12,883 bases of DNA from DATFHX01 sp035247945 (GTDB lineage Bacteria > Patescibacteriota > Saccharimonadia > Saccharimonadales > Saccharimonadaceae), in contig DATFHX010000023.1 of NCBI GenBank assembly GCA_035247945.1, positions 1 through 12,883 of the forward strand, read 5' to 3'. The notes beneath the pieces were generated by a model. The model was not told the DNA's origin and made no database searches. It saw only the letters and a program-made list of their open reading frames with translations. The translations under genes were made by a program, and so were the position numbers. Shown here in pieces: positions 1-5,824 of this stretch; the first letter of the stretch is position 1, and every line of letters begins with the position of its first letter.

Positions 1-1845
1 GAAGCTTTACTTCCATATTTTGCCGAGGCGAAGATCGCCGTCAACTACGAGCGACGTGATAACGTCCTCGATCTTCCACCTATTCAAATTATTGAACACA
101 TCGCGCATCTTATCATTGCATTATTCGAAGAACGTCATGAGGACGCAAATAGTCTGATACCTGAGCTTCTCGCACATCCAGCGTTCAAAATCCCCGCACA
201 GACCATCTGGAGACTAAGCCTGACTGCCAACCAGAACCACCAGGGATGGCTTGAAGTTATGGCAAATACCCCCGAACTCCTTCCACTCCAACGTTGGATC
301 GTGCTCCTTGCAGCTAATTGTATCCACACACCACTGGAATACATGATTGATGAAATTCTCGGAACACCAGGGCGAGAGCCCATTACCAAAGAACTCGTAG
401 AGTTTACCTCACCGCTCTATGACTATTATTTTTCAAAAGAAGCGCTATCAAACACGCCCGACGCCTATCTCCAATATTTGGATGGACTTTATACAATCCG
501 CGAGCGTCTTCGCGACTATGAGCCCGATGAAACGCCTTCATTACAGTCCTTTATAGAGTTCATTCGGCTTCACCGACAACTTGAACGTCAAATCACAAGC
601 ACCCGAGCACACGGGGAGCATCTCGATAACGCCGTCAATCTTATGACAGCTCATAAATCTAAAGGTCTTGAGTTCGATACGGTGTATATTGTTGGAGCCG
701 TCGATAGTAGCTGGGGCGAGCGCGTACGGTCGCGCGTACGACTTATTGGATATCCTGAAAATCTTCCATTGAATCCTTCGGGTGATACCCCAGACGAACG
801 ACTCCGTCTTTTCTTTGTTGCTATGACGCGTGCCAAAAAGTGGCTCCGCATAAGCTACAGTACGAGCGATCTCTCTGGTAAAACAACCCAGCCAGCTGGA
901 TTCCTTCTAGGTGAACCATGGCATGCAGAAGTAACCACCCCAGAATCTACTATGGAGAGCCTCACTAAGGCCGCATCTCTTCAATGGTATCAGCCTGTAA
1001 TTCAGCCACTTACACAACCTCTTCGAGATCTTCTTGCTCCAAAACTCGATAGCTACAAGCTCAGTAGCACCCACCTTACACACTTCCTTGATGTAACGCG
1101 GGGTGGTCCGGAGCGATTCCTTGCACACGACCTGCTTCGATTCCCACAGGCAAAAGCTCCTGTCGCCGCATATGGAACCGCAATCCACCTCACACTACAA
1201 CGAACCCATAGCCATTTATCCGCCACTGGAAAACATCGCCCTATTGAGGATATACTCCAAGACTTTGAAGTAAATCTCCGTGCCCAGTCACTTCCCAGTG
1301 ACGTCTTCGATACCTATTACCAAAAGGGGTGCGACGCGCTTTCGGCCTTCTTGGAAGAGAAGTACATTACCTTTACTCGCAGTCAAAAGACCGAGCTCAA
1401 TTTCGGAGGACAATCCGTTCAATTAGGAGAGACCCGCCTAACAGGATCGCTTGACCTTGTCGATTTTGACGACGACCGTATTGTCGTTACCGATTACAAA
1501 ACAGGAAAAGCTGCGCGAAGCTGGAAGGGAAGTACCGACTTCGAAAAAATTAAGCTTCATCAATACCGACAGCAGCTCATGTTTTATCACCTCCTCGTTG
1601 CCAACTCGCGTGACTTTCGTAAATACACTGTCGAAAAAGGCGTTCTTCAATTTATTGAGCCAACACGAGCAGGGGAGATTGTACATCTAGAGGCAAGTTT
1701 TACCAAAGATGAGCTTTCGATATTTGAGCAGCTGATCCAACGAGTCTGGAAGCATATTATCGCTCTCGATCTTCCAGATATAGCTCAGTTCGATCAAAGC
1801 TATGCAGGAATTCTTGCATTCGAGCAGTCACTTCTTGACGAATAG
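1..1845 (+). CDS. UvrD-type SF1 helicase fused to PD-(D/E)XK nuclease, C-terminal part (5' end outside window)
   Basis: The frame is open from base 1 to the TAG at 1843-1845 (614 codons), so the true start and the Walker A region lie upstream of the window. UvrD-family helicase motifs are visible in order: a motif IV-like VNYERRDNVLD near residues 14-24, motif V TAHKSKGLEFD encoded near 646-678, and motif VI VAMTRAKK near 817-841. The C-terminal third carries a RecB-like nuclease: GTAIH (His codon at 1186), then GSLDLVDF with Asp at 1453, and DYKTGK with Asp at 1492 and Lys at 1498. This order matches AddA/RecB/AdnB-like enzymes that unwind and process DNA ends in recombinational repair. The nuclease part has no four-cysteine iron-sulfur set, unlike AddB or AdnB. 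The exact subfamily cannot be settled without the N-terminus. The stop codon lies inside the promoter of the next transcription unit. Confidence 0.9.
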   Translation, partial: EALLPYFAEAKIAVNYERRDNVLDLPPIQIIEHIAHLIIALFEERHEDANSLIPELLAHPAFKIPAQTIWRLSLTANQNHQGWLEVMANTPELLPLQRWIVLLAANCIHTPLEYMIDEILGTPGREPITKELVEFTSPLYDYYFSKEALSNTPDAYLQYLDGLYTIRERLRDYEPDETPSLQSFIEFIRLHRQLERQITSTRAHGEHLDNAVNLMTAHKSKGLEFDTVYIVGAVDSSWGERVRSRVRLIGYPENLPLNPSGDTPDERLRLFFVAMTRAKKWLRISYSTSDLSGKTTQPAGFLLGEPWHAEVTTPESTMESLTKAASLQWYQPVIQPLTQPLRDLLAPKLDSYKLSSTHLTHFLDVTRGGPERFLAHDLLRFPQAKAPVAAYGTAIHLTLQRTHSHLSATGKHRPIEDILQDFEVNLRAQSLPSDVFDTYYQKGCDALSAFLEEKYITFTRSQKTELNFGGQSVQLGETRLTGSLDLVDFDDDRIVVTDYKTGKAARSWKGSTDFEKIKLHQYRQQLMFYHLLVANSRDFRKYTVEKGVLQFIEPTRAGEIVHLEASFTKDELSIFEQLIQRVWKHIIALDLPDIAQFDQSYAGILAFEQSLLDE

Positions 1846-1863
1846 TAAAGCAAACTGTATAAT
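1835..1863 (+). promoter_or_regulatory. Near-consensus sigma70-type promoter
   Basis: The -35 element TTGACG (1835-1840) and the -10 element TATAAT (1858-1863) are separated by exactly 17 bp, giving 11 of 12 consensus bases. The -35 overlaps the last codons of the helicase gene. Transcription should start near 1870, about 340 bases before the next coding start, so its first product is a long structured RNA. It is the best promoter in the window. Confidence 0.8.
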
Positions 1864-2030
1864 TACTCTTGCTTTATCCGCATCTACTCCTGTACGTTAA
1901 CAGTCGAGTTCGTGGAAAAGCGAACTTTGACAGGAATAGATTCGACTCTCATTCGGGGTGGTGTCGCGATCGGTGCGACAACGCAGCCACAACGAGCACG
2001 TTCAGGGTTCGAACCCCTCCATCCCGACTA

Positions 2031-2099
2031 GGTGGACGAGGACCAACTATCATAGGATCTACATCCGCGTGAAAGGTTTGGACAGCAACCTCGTCCACC
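2031..2099 (+). other. Long-range stem-loop, 11 bp closing helix
   Basis: GGTGGACGAGG (2031-2041) pairs perfectly with CCTCGTCCACC (2089-2099). Inside it CCAA (2043-2046) can pair with TTGG (2078-2081), and GGAT with ATCC (2055-2058/2063-2066) around a four-base loop. The nested arrangement fits a folded RNA domain rather than a simple terminator, and no T-run follows. Confidence 0.6.
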
Positions 2100-2101
2100 G
2101 C

Positions 2102-2186
2102 TAAGCGGGCAGGCAGGGGTCTCCCCCGGCCTCTGTCTGCCCTTAAGCGGGACGGGCGGAGGCCCCCTGACCCCTCCGCCCGTCCT
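2102..2186 (+). repeat. Two tandem GC-rich hairpin units, 42-nt period
   Basis: Both units start with TAAGCGGG (2102-2109 and 2144-2151). Unit one folds as a 13-14 bp stem with two or three G-U pairs (2107-2142). Unit two folds as a perfect 13-bp stem (2150-2162/2173-2185). Arm sequences differ between units while the pairing is kept. Neither has a proper T-run; unit two is followed by a weakly T-rich tail. They may act as terminators, attenuators or RNA-stabilising stems just ahead of the ribosome binding site of the small gene at 2212. Confidence 0.6.
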
Positions 2187-2211
2187 CTTCTTCGAGAATA
2201 AGGAGGGCTTG

Positions 2212-2415
2212 ATGCCCATCGTCGTACTGATGCTCGCCGCCGTCGCCTGGGCTCTCATGCCCGCCGACTACAAGGGATCCAGAACCTGGAAGACCACGGA
2301 GTGCAAGGGCTGCTGCGACGCCAACCACCGTGGCTTCAGCTACTGCAGTCGTTGCAATCGAGATGGCGAGCGCAACATCACCAACCATCTCCACGGCTGC
2401 GCGAAGAACCCGTAA
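2212..2415 (+). CDS. Small Cys-rich protein with hydrophobic N-terminus, function unknown
   Basis: This gene encodes 67 residues ending at TAA 2413-2415. I chose ATG at 2212 because AAGGAGG (2200-2206) lies five bases upstream; an in-frame TTG at 2209 is too close to it. Residues 2-16 form one hydrophobic stretch that could be a membrane anchor or signal sequence. The rest is polar and holds six cysteines: C31, C34, C35, C45, C48 and C63. The pairs CKGC and CSRC resemble the two knuckles of a zinc ribbon, with H39, H59 and H61 as further possible ligands. Codons are GC-rich (many GCC, CTC, ATC, AAC), unlike the neighbouring helicase and dus genes. No promoter fits between the upstream hairpins and the start, so expression probably depends on reading through the structured leader. 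I do not recognise the family. A strong Shine-Dalgarno and coherent codon use argue for a real gene. Confidence 0.6.
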   Translation: MPIVVLMLAAVAWALMPADYKGSRTWKTTECKGCCDANHRGFSYCSRCNRDGERNITNHLHGCAKNP

Positions 2416-2425
2416 GCAAACAACC

Positions 2426-2456
2426 GACACGGTGTCCGACGATCGGACACCGTGTC
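2426..2456 (+). terminator. Perfect 14-bp hairpin downstream of the small gene
   Basis: GACACGGTGTCCGA (2426-2439) is exactly complementary to 2443-2456 around a three-base CGA loop, beginning 11 bases after the stop codon. Each arm is itself nearly palindromic (GACACGGTGTC; GGACACCGTGTCC). No T-run follows, so it is either a non-canonical terminator, a 3'-end stabiliser or a protein-binding palindrome. Between 2457 and 2523 I see only a weak 7-bp hairpin (TCATGAC with GTCGTGA). Confidence 0.5.
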
Positions 2457-2523
2457 CGGACCTATTCCTGTCCATCTACCAGTTTTCATGACTTTAAAGG
2501 TCGTGACAAGTGATAGGTGTGAA

Positions 2524-2553
2524 TTAGACTTTTTATACTACTTGTGGTATAAT
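2524..2553 (+). promoter_or_regulatory. Extended -10 promoter of dus, leaderless geometry
   Basis: TGGTATAAT (2545-2553) is a perfect extended -10 element. A moderate -35, TTAGAC (2524-2529), sits 18 bp upstream. Only six bases separate the -10 from the ATG at 2560, so the expected start site coincides with the A of the start codon and the transcript should be leaderless. Confidence 0.75.
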
Positions 2554-2559
2554 TTATTT

Positions 2560-3507
2560 ATGTCTACGTTCTGGGAAACACTTCCAAAACCATTCTTTAT
2601 TCTTGCCCCCATGGAGGCGGTGACAGATGTCGTATTTCGTCACGTAATTGCGAATGCGGCCCGTCCAGACATCTTTTTTACAGAATTCACAAATGCAAGC
2701 AGCTATGCAAGTGAGAAGGGGATTCATAGCACCCGTGGCCGCCTCACATTCACACAAGATGAGCAGCCTATGGTTGCGCAAATCTGGGGGAATAAGCCAG
2801 ATGAGTTCGCATACATGGCTCATGGCCTTGCAGAGATGGGATACAGCGGCATCGATATTAACATGGGGTGCCCAGACAAGTCAGTTGTCAAGGGCGGAGC
2901 GGGAAGCGCGCTGATTCGCACGCCTGAACTCGCTGCTGAGCTGATTGCCGCCGCAAAAGAGGGAGGCCTTCCTGTCAGTGTAAAGACTCGCCTTGGCTAC
3001 AGCAGTACCGATGAGTGGCGCGAATGGCTCACTCACCTTCTAAAGCAAGACATCGTAAATCTCACCATCCACCTTCGCACCCGCAAGGAAATGAGTAAAG
3101 TTGACGCACATTATGACTTTATTCCTGAAATCAAGAAACTGCGTGATGAAATCGCACCGAATACACTTCTTACCATTAACGGTGACATCCGTGATCGCCA
3201 GCATGGTCTCGAACTCGTAGAGAGATATGGCGTCGATGGCGTGATGATCGGACGTGGCATTTTCTCGAATCCGTTTGCCTTCGAGCTCGATAAAAAAGAA
3301 CATACGAAAGAAGAGCTTCTTTCGCTCCTCGATTTTCATCTTGACCTCTTCGATAAATACTCAAAGGAGCTCGAACCACGCCGCTTTGAGCCGCTCAAGC
3401 GCTTCTTCAAGATATACATTCGAGATTTTCCCGGTGCAAGCGAACTCCGAGAAAAACTCATGCATACAAAAAGCACAGACGAAGTCCGCGCGTTCATTCA
3501 TTCATAG
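2560..3507 (+). CDS. dus: tRNA-dihydrouridine synthase
   Basis: This 315-residue flavoenzyme reduces uridines in the D-loop of tRNA to dihydrouridine, using FMN and NADPH in the cytoplasm. The FMN-site signature APMEAVTD is at residues 16-23. The active-site NMGCPDK has the catalytic proton-donor Cys at 104. VKTRLG is near 141-146, the histidine segment IHLRTR near 170-175 (HGRTR in most family members), INGDI near 206-210, and the phosphate-binding GVDGVMIGRG near 224-233. Length is normal for the family. I start at ATG 2560, not at upstream in-frame codons, because the conserved N-terminus begins here and the promoter abuts it; no Shine-Dalgarno is present. The gene stands alone and ends at a strong terminator shared with plsC. 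The Dus subfamily cannot be assigned with confidence. Confidence 0.93.
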   Translation: MSTFWETLPKPFFILAPMEAVTDVVFRHVIANAARPDIFFTEFTNASSYASEKGIHSTRGRLTFTQDEQPMVAQIWGNKPDEFAYMAHGLAEMGYSGIDINMGCPDKSVVKGGAGSALIRTPELAAELIAAAKEGGLPVSVKTRLGYSSTDEWREWLTHLLKQDIVNLTIHLRTRKEMSKVDAHYDFIPEIKKLRDEIAPNTLLTINGDIRDRQHGLELVERYGVDGVMIGRGIFSNPFAFELDKKEHTKEELLSLLDFHLDLFDKYSKELEPRRFEPLKRFFKIYIRDFPGASELREKLMHTKSTDEVRAFIHS

Positions 3508-3523
3508 GCTAATAAAAGTAGTA

Positions 3524-3556
3524 GGGGCGGACATACATTATATGTCCGCCCCTTTT
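3524..3556. terminator. Bidirectional intrinsic terminator between dus and plsC
   Basis: GGGGCGGACATA (3524-3535) pairs perfectly with 3541-3552 around a five-base loop. On the plus strand TTTT follows (3553-3556); on the minus strand the stem is followed by a T-rich tail reading TACTACTTTTATT. It therefore serves both the dus transcript and the convergent acyltransferase transcript, in a gap of only 51 bases. Confidence 0.88.
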
Positions 3557-3558
3557 GG

Positions 3559-4242
3559 TTACCGGTCGCTGTGAGCGTACCGGCTTGTCGTGGGCAGCTC
3601 CGCCAGGTCGCAAACCGCCTTATCGAGGCGTCGCGTGACATCCTGCGGGTTATCTTCCGGATGGAACGCGCCGAAGTACGACGCCTTAATCCAGACAGGA
3701 CGACGCCACAGCGTACGCCACGTACGGTCTCCGTAGCGGATCGCCACGATGATTACCGGTACTCCCGATCCAACAGCAATGCGACCCACGCCCGTCTTGA
3801 AGCGGTGCAACGCATCCGGCGGCGACAAGTACCCCTCAGGGAAAATACCGAGGACTCCCTGCCGATTGCCGACGTAGGTGATTGCTGCCTCTACGAAGTT
3901 AGCGGCAGCCCTGCCGCCGGACCGGTCAACAGGAAGTTGCTTCAAGAGGCGAAAGATCGGGGCGAACAGAAGCCCCCACCCGCGAAAGCGAAAGAACTCG
4001 CTTTTCGCGCCAAACGTGATGGGACGCCAGCTCAGAAGCGGGACCATGATCGGATCACGGGTGCGCGGGTGTGTGCAGGCGAGAATAACCCCGCCAGTCT
4101 TCGGAATAGAGTTCCTTCCTTCGATGTTGACCTTGTAGATCAGCCTGACAAGTGGCGCGAAAAGGAATCGCACCATTCGATAGGCGAGCAAAGACTTCAC
4201 CTTCTTCCACGAAGTTCTCGACATCCGTGTCGAGCTTTTCAT
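3559..4242 (-). CDS. plsC: 1-acyl-sn-glycerol-3-phosphate acyltransferase (PlsC/LPLAT family)
   Basis: This protein of 227 residues belongs to the lysophospholipid acyltransferase family, which transfers an acyl chain to lysophosphatidic acid or related lipids at the membrane. The catalytic HX4D box is H58-P-R-T-R-D63. Block II-like AKSEFF is at 79-84, the substrate-binding FPEG at 134-137, and the late block VPVIIVAI at 161-168. A hydrophobic stretch (about 24-40) precedes the catalytic box, as usual for membrane-bound members. Bases are clearly more GC-rich than in dus. The start at 4242 has no visible Shine-Dalgarno; ATG at 4224 is an alternative. AT-rich sequence just upstream (4243-4279) looks promoter-like but I cannot fix the -10. 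It could also be a remodelling or scavenging acyltransferase; many Patescibacteria lack complete lipid synthesis. Confidence 0.85.
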   Translation of the reverse strand: MKSSTRMSRTSWKKVKSLLAYRMVRFLFAPLVRLIYKVNIEGRNSIPKTGGVILACTHPRTRDPIMVPLLSWRPITFGAKSEFFRFRGWGLLFAPIFRLLKQLPVDRSGGRAAANFVEAAITYVGNRQGVLGIFPEGYLSPPDALHRFKTGVGRIAVGSGVPVIIVAIRYGDRTWRTLWRRPVWIKASYFGAFHPEDNPQDVTRRLDKAVCDLAELPTTSRYAHSDR

Positions 4243-4294
4243 AGCATATACTAATATGGACTTTTTTACAATAATTTCTTATAGATATCAAAAG

Positions 4295-4329
4295 CCCCGC
4301 GGCCGCACCACATTTGTGCGACGGCGGGG
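4295..4329 (-). terminator. Intrinsic terminator after the carbonic-anhydrase-like gene
   Basis: Read on the minus strand, CCCCGC pairs with GCGGGG (4324-4329/4295-4300), with a small internal loop and a further CGCAC/GTGCG helix around a seven-base loop. CTTTTGA follows, giving a short T-run. It lies about 25 bases past the stop codon at 4355. Confidence 0.75.
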
Positions 4330-4354
4330 ACTGTTGATTAACCAATCGCGCTCC

Positions 4355-5290
4355 TTACGGCGCGAGGATGATGATCACCGGCGTCTTGGGGGTCGCCAGA
4401 CGATCTGCACCCGACAGGTGCTTGGCGATGTTCGCCATGAACGCGGCACGCTTTGTACCGGGCTTTTCCTTGTTCATGTTCGTCGCCACGTCGAGAGAAC
4501 CATCAAGGTTCCATACGAACGGACGACCTAGCCCGAGCGAATCCGCCTCATCCTTGGAGATGGTCATGAGTCCGCTCACGCTGAAGATGATGACGACAGC
4601 CGGCTCTTCGTGACCATGGAACGTACTGTCGTTGGTCTTCAATACCTCGACGTTGCCGGCGAACTTACCCTTGGCGATACCGTCGACGTACTTCTGACCC
4701 ACCCAGTCACCCTGGGTCATGAACTCTGCCGTTTTCGCGGCACGGTTCCGTACACCATTTGCAGTCTTCGCGTCGTACGAGAGCTTGGTGTACACCTGAA
4801 TTTCAGGGATGCTCATCAGGGCCTCGGTTGCTCCGAAAAGCTCCTTCTTGCCGACGACAGCCTGAGCGTCTTCGACGGCGCCGTTGGCACCACCGCAGCC
4901 ACCTTGATGTGACGAACGACCGAATCCTGCGATCTTCTCCGCTTTGAGGATCACTTCCGGCATTGGACCCACCGGCTCAATCACGCCAGCGTTCAATGCC
5001 GTTTCGACCGCCTGTTCGGAGCCACCGATCAGACTACGCCTGATCGCCTTTGCTACCCCCTTATCAAAGTTATGCATACAGAAGCGTCCGTCGATGCACG
5101 AGAAGCAGGTGTGGTCAGTGACACGCACGATCGCCTGGAGCATCTTCTGTGCGTATGCACGAATCTGCTCAGTGTTTGCGCTCGCGAGTGAACTCGGGAT
5201 ACCTTTTTCATTCCCAAGTCCCAGATCCCCCAGCCTCATTGTTGCGAGAATGCGAGGTTCCTGGATCTGCTTCATAGTGTCTGCGGTCAT
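4355..5290 (-). CDS. Putative carbonic anhydrase, beta/CDCA-like metal site
   Basis: This encodes 311 residues. The best clue is CIDGR (Cys65, Asp67, Arg69) together with HQGGC (His128, Cys132). Beta-class carbonic anhydrases bind zinc through Cys-His-Cys with an Asp-Arg dyad in CxDxR, and the diatom cadmium carbonic anhydrase (CDCA) family uses the same logic. The usual beta spacing is HxxC, whereas here it is HxxxC. Two more cysteines (C62, C71) flank the first ligand, and a Gly-rich run follows the second. If correct, it interconverts CO2 and bicarbonate in the cytosol; no signal peptide is seen. A late segment (roughly residues 219-250) has alternating hydrophobic strands typical of an alpha/beta core. 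The gene has its own promoter, an AGAGAGG ribosome site about 13 bases before ATG 5290 (ATG at 5275 is an alternative), and its own terminator. It is GC-rich relative to the atp genes. Assignment rests on short motifs only. Confidence 0.5.
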   Translation of the reverse strand: MTADTMKQIQEPRILATMRLGDLGLGNEKGIPSSLASANTEQIRAYAQKMLQAIVRVTDHTCFSCIDGRFCMHNFDKGVAKAIRRSLIGGSEQAVETALNAGVIEPVGPMPEVILKAEKIAGFGRSSHQGGCGGANGAVEDAQAVVGKKELFGATEALMSIPEIQVYTKLSYDAKTANGVRNRAAKTAEFMTQGDWVGQKYVDGIAKGKFAGNVEVLKTNDSTFHGHEEPAVVIIFSVSGLMTISKDEADSLGLGRPFVWNLDGSLDVATNMNKEKPGTKRAAFMANIAKHLSGADRLATPKTPVIIILAP

Positions 5291-5331
5291 TGTCTGCCGA
5301 TGTCCTCTCTGTTGGTTAATCAGCCTTAGGT

Positions 5332-5359
5332 ATTATATAACTTTAATAGAAAAAAGCAA
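5332..5359 (-). promoter_or_regulatory. Promoter of the carbonic-anhydrase-like gene
   Basis: On the minus strand, TTGCTT (5359-5354) and TATAAT (5337-5332) are 16 bp apart. The predicted start near 5325 leaves about 35 bases of leader containing AGAGAGG, in contrast to the leaderless dus and MFS genes. Confidence 0.65.
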
Positions 5360-5373
5360 GTAGAAATAGTCTA

Positions 5374-5796
5374 TTATCGTCGATGATGTCGACGGAGTTC
5401 TGCGACCTTAAGTCGGACGCTGTGGCGATCAACAAGTTGATGTGCTTTTTCAAGTTCAATCTGGTCGCCAGCATTATCACGCATTTCAATAGCACGCTGC
5501 AAAGCCGCCTTACTTTCAGATTCAATAATGTCATCACCGTGATCCGCCTCGTCAACAAGAACACGTACTGCTTTTTGCGAGACCTCGACGACACCGCCGC
5601 TAATCGCAAAGTAATCGAGCTCACTATCTGGATCGCCCTTCTTGTAGCGCACCGCGATAACGCCAGGTGCAGCTAGGGTAACAAGCGGTTCGTGTCCAGG
5701 AAAGACGGCAATTTCACCATCTACCGTTGGAATAATTACCTCGTAGACTGGCTGATCAACTTTTTTGCCAAGTAACGTAACAAGTTCTAGATTCAT
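5374..5796 (-). CDS. atpC: ATP synthase F1 subunit epsilon
   Basis: At 140 residues it has the normal length for the epsilon subunit, the rotor-stalk protein that joins gamma to the c-ring and can inhibit ATP hydrolysis. The N-terminal beta-sandwich carries the family signature GEIAVFPGHEPLVTLAAPGV near residues 27-46 and ISGGVVEV near 65-72. The C-terminal part is helical and basic, ending RLKVAELRRHHRR, as expected for the regulatory helix hairpin. It is separated from atpD by the MFS gene, although epsilon normally directly follows beta. The gap to the MFS stop is 28 bases. Upstream, TGGTATTAT (5813-5805) lies eight bases before the ATG, so atpC likely has its own nearly leaderless transcript, and may also be read from the MFS promoter. 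Confidence 0.93.
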   Translation of the reverse strand: MNLELVTLLGKKVDQPVYEVIIPTVDGEIAVFPGHEPLVTLAAPGVIAVRYKKGDPDSELDYFAISGGVVEVSQKAVRVLVDEADHGDDIIESESKAALQRAIEMRDNAGDQIELEKAHQLVDRHSVRLKVAELRRHHRR

Positions 5797-5804
5797 ATAG
5801 GTAT

Positions 5805-5813
5805 ATAATACCA
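5805..5813 (-). promoter_or_regulatory. Extended -10 element of atpC
   Basis: TGGTATTAT on the minus strand (5813-5805) matches an extended -10 in 8 of 9 bases, with eight bases to the ATG. It would give a transcript with zero to two untranslated bases. It falls in the short gap after the MFS stop codon. No clear -35 was found, which an extended -10 can tolerate. Confidence 0.55.
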
Positions 5814-5824
5814 GATTCCGCCCC

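Larger units (their letters stand above)
1870..2186 (+). ncRNA. Candidate structured RNA with tRNA-like domain (independent ncRNA or long leader)
   Basis: This gene-free stretch holds a chain of helices. First, TCCTGT (1888-1893) pairs with ACAGGA (1930-1935) around an inner hairpin AGTTCG/CGAACT (1907-1912/1921-1926); AGTCGA (1902-1907) can also pair with TCGACT (1942-1947), a possible pseudoknot. Second is a tRNA-like module: a 9-bp acceptor-like stem (1953-1961/2019-2027, one G-U), a D-arm-like hairpin (1962-1967/1975-1980) with GG in its loop, and a T-arm (2004-2007/2015-2018) with a canonical TTCGAAC loop directly abutting the acceptor stem. Between them, 1981-2003 has no good anticodon stem and no T33-like base. 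Third is an 11-bp stem (2031-2041/2089-2099) enclosing smaller helices. Last are two GC-rich hairpins. I do not recognise the family; tmRNA, canonical tRNA and T-box were considered and rejected. It could be an independent RNA ending at the hairpins, or the leader of the small gene at 2212. Confidence 0.5.

Noticed and set aside
1955..1968. T-box antiterminator motif
   Set aside because: GGGGTGGTGTCGCG resembles AGGGTGGNACCGCG but differs at key positions, no Stem I specifier loop was found, and the next gene is not a tRNA synthetase or amino acid gene.
1954..2027. Canonical tRNA gene
   Set aside because: Acceptor, D-like and T arms fit and the length is right, but no 5-bp anticodon stem with a seven-base loop exists, there is no T at all between 1975 and 2000, and no CCA follows.
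1870..2186. tmRNA (one-piece or permuted)
   Set aside because: ATTCGAC at 1940-1946 and the T-arm recall tmRNA, but the acceptor partner is not upstream of ATTCGAC, only about 90 bases separate the two, and no tag reading frame ending in a typical ALAA-like sequence is visible on either side.
2452..2559. 36-codon N-terminal extension of dus
   Set aside because: The extension crosses the dus promoter and a hairpin, lacks a ribosome site, and the conserved Dus N-terminus begins at ATG 2560.
3571..4254. Plus-strand open frame of 227 codons opposite plsC
   Set aside because: It is antisense to a gene with clear HX4D and FPEG motifs, its product is highly charged and low-complexity with no recognisable domain, and it has no ribosome site; open frames opposite GC-rich genes are common.
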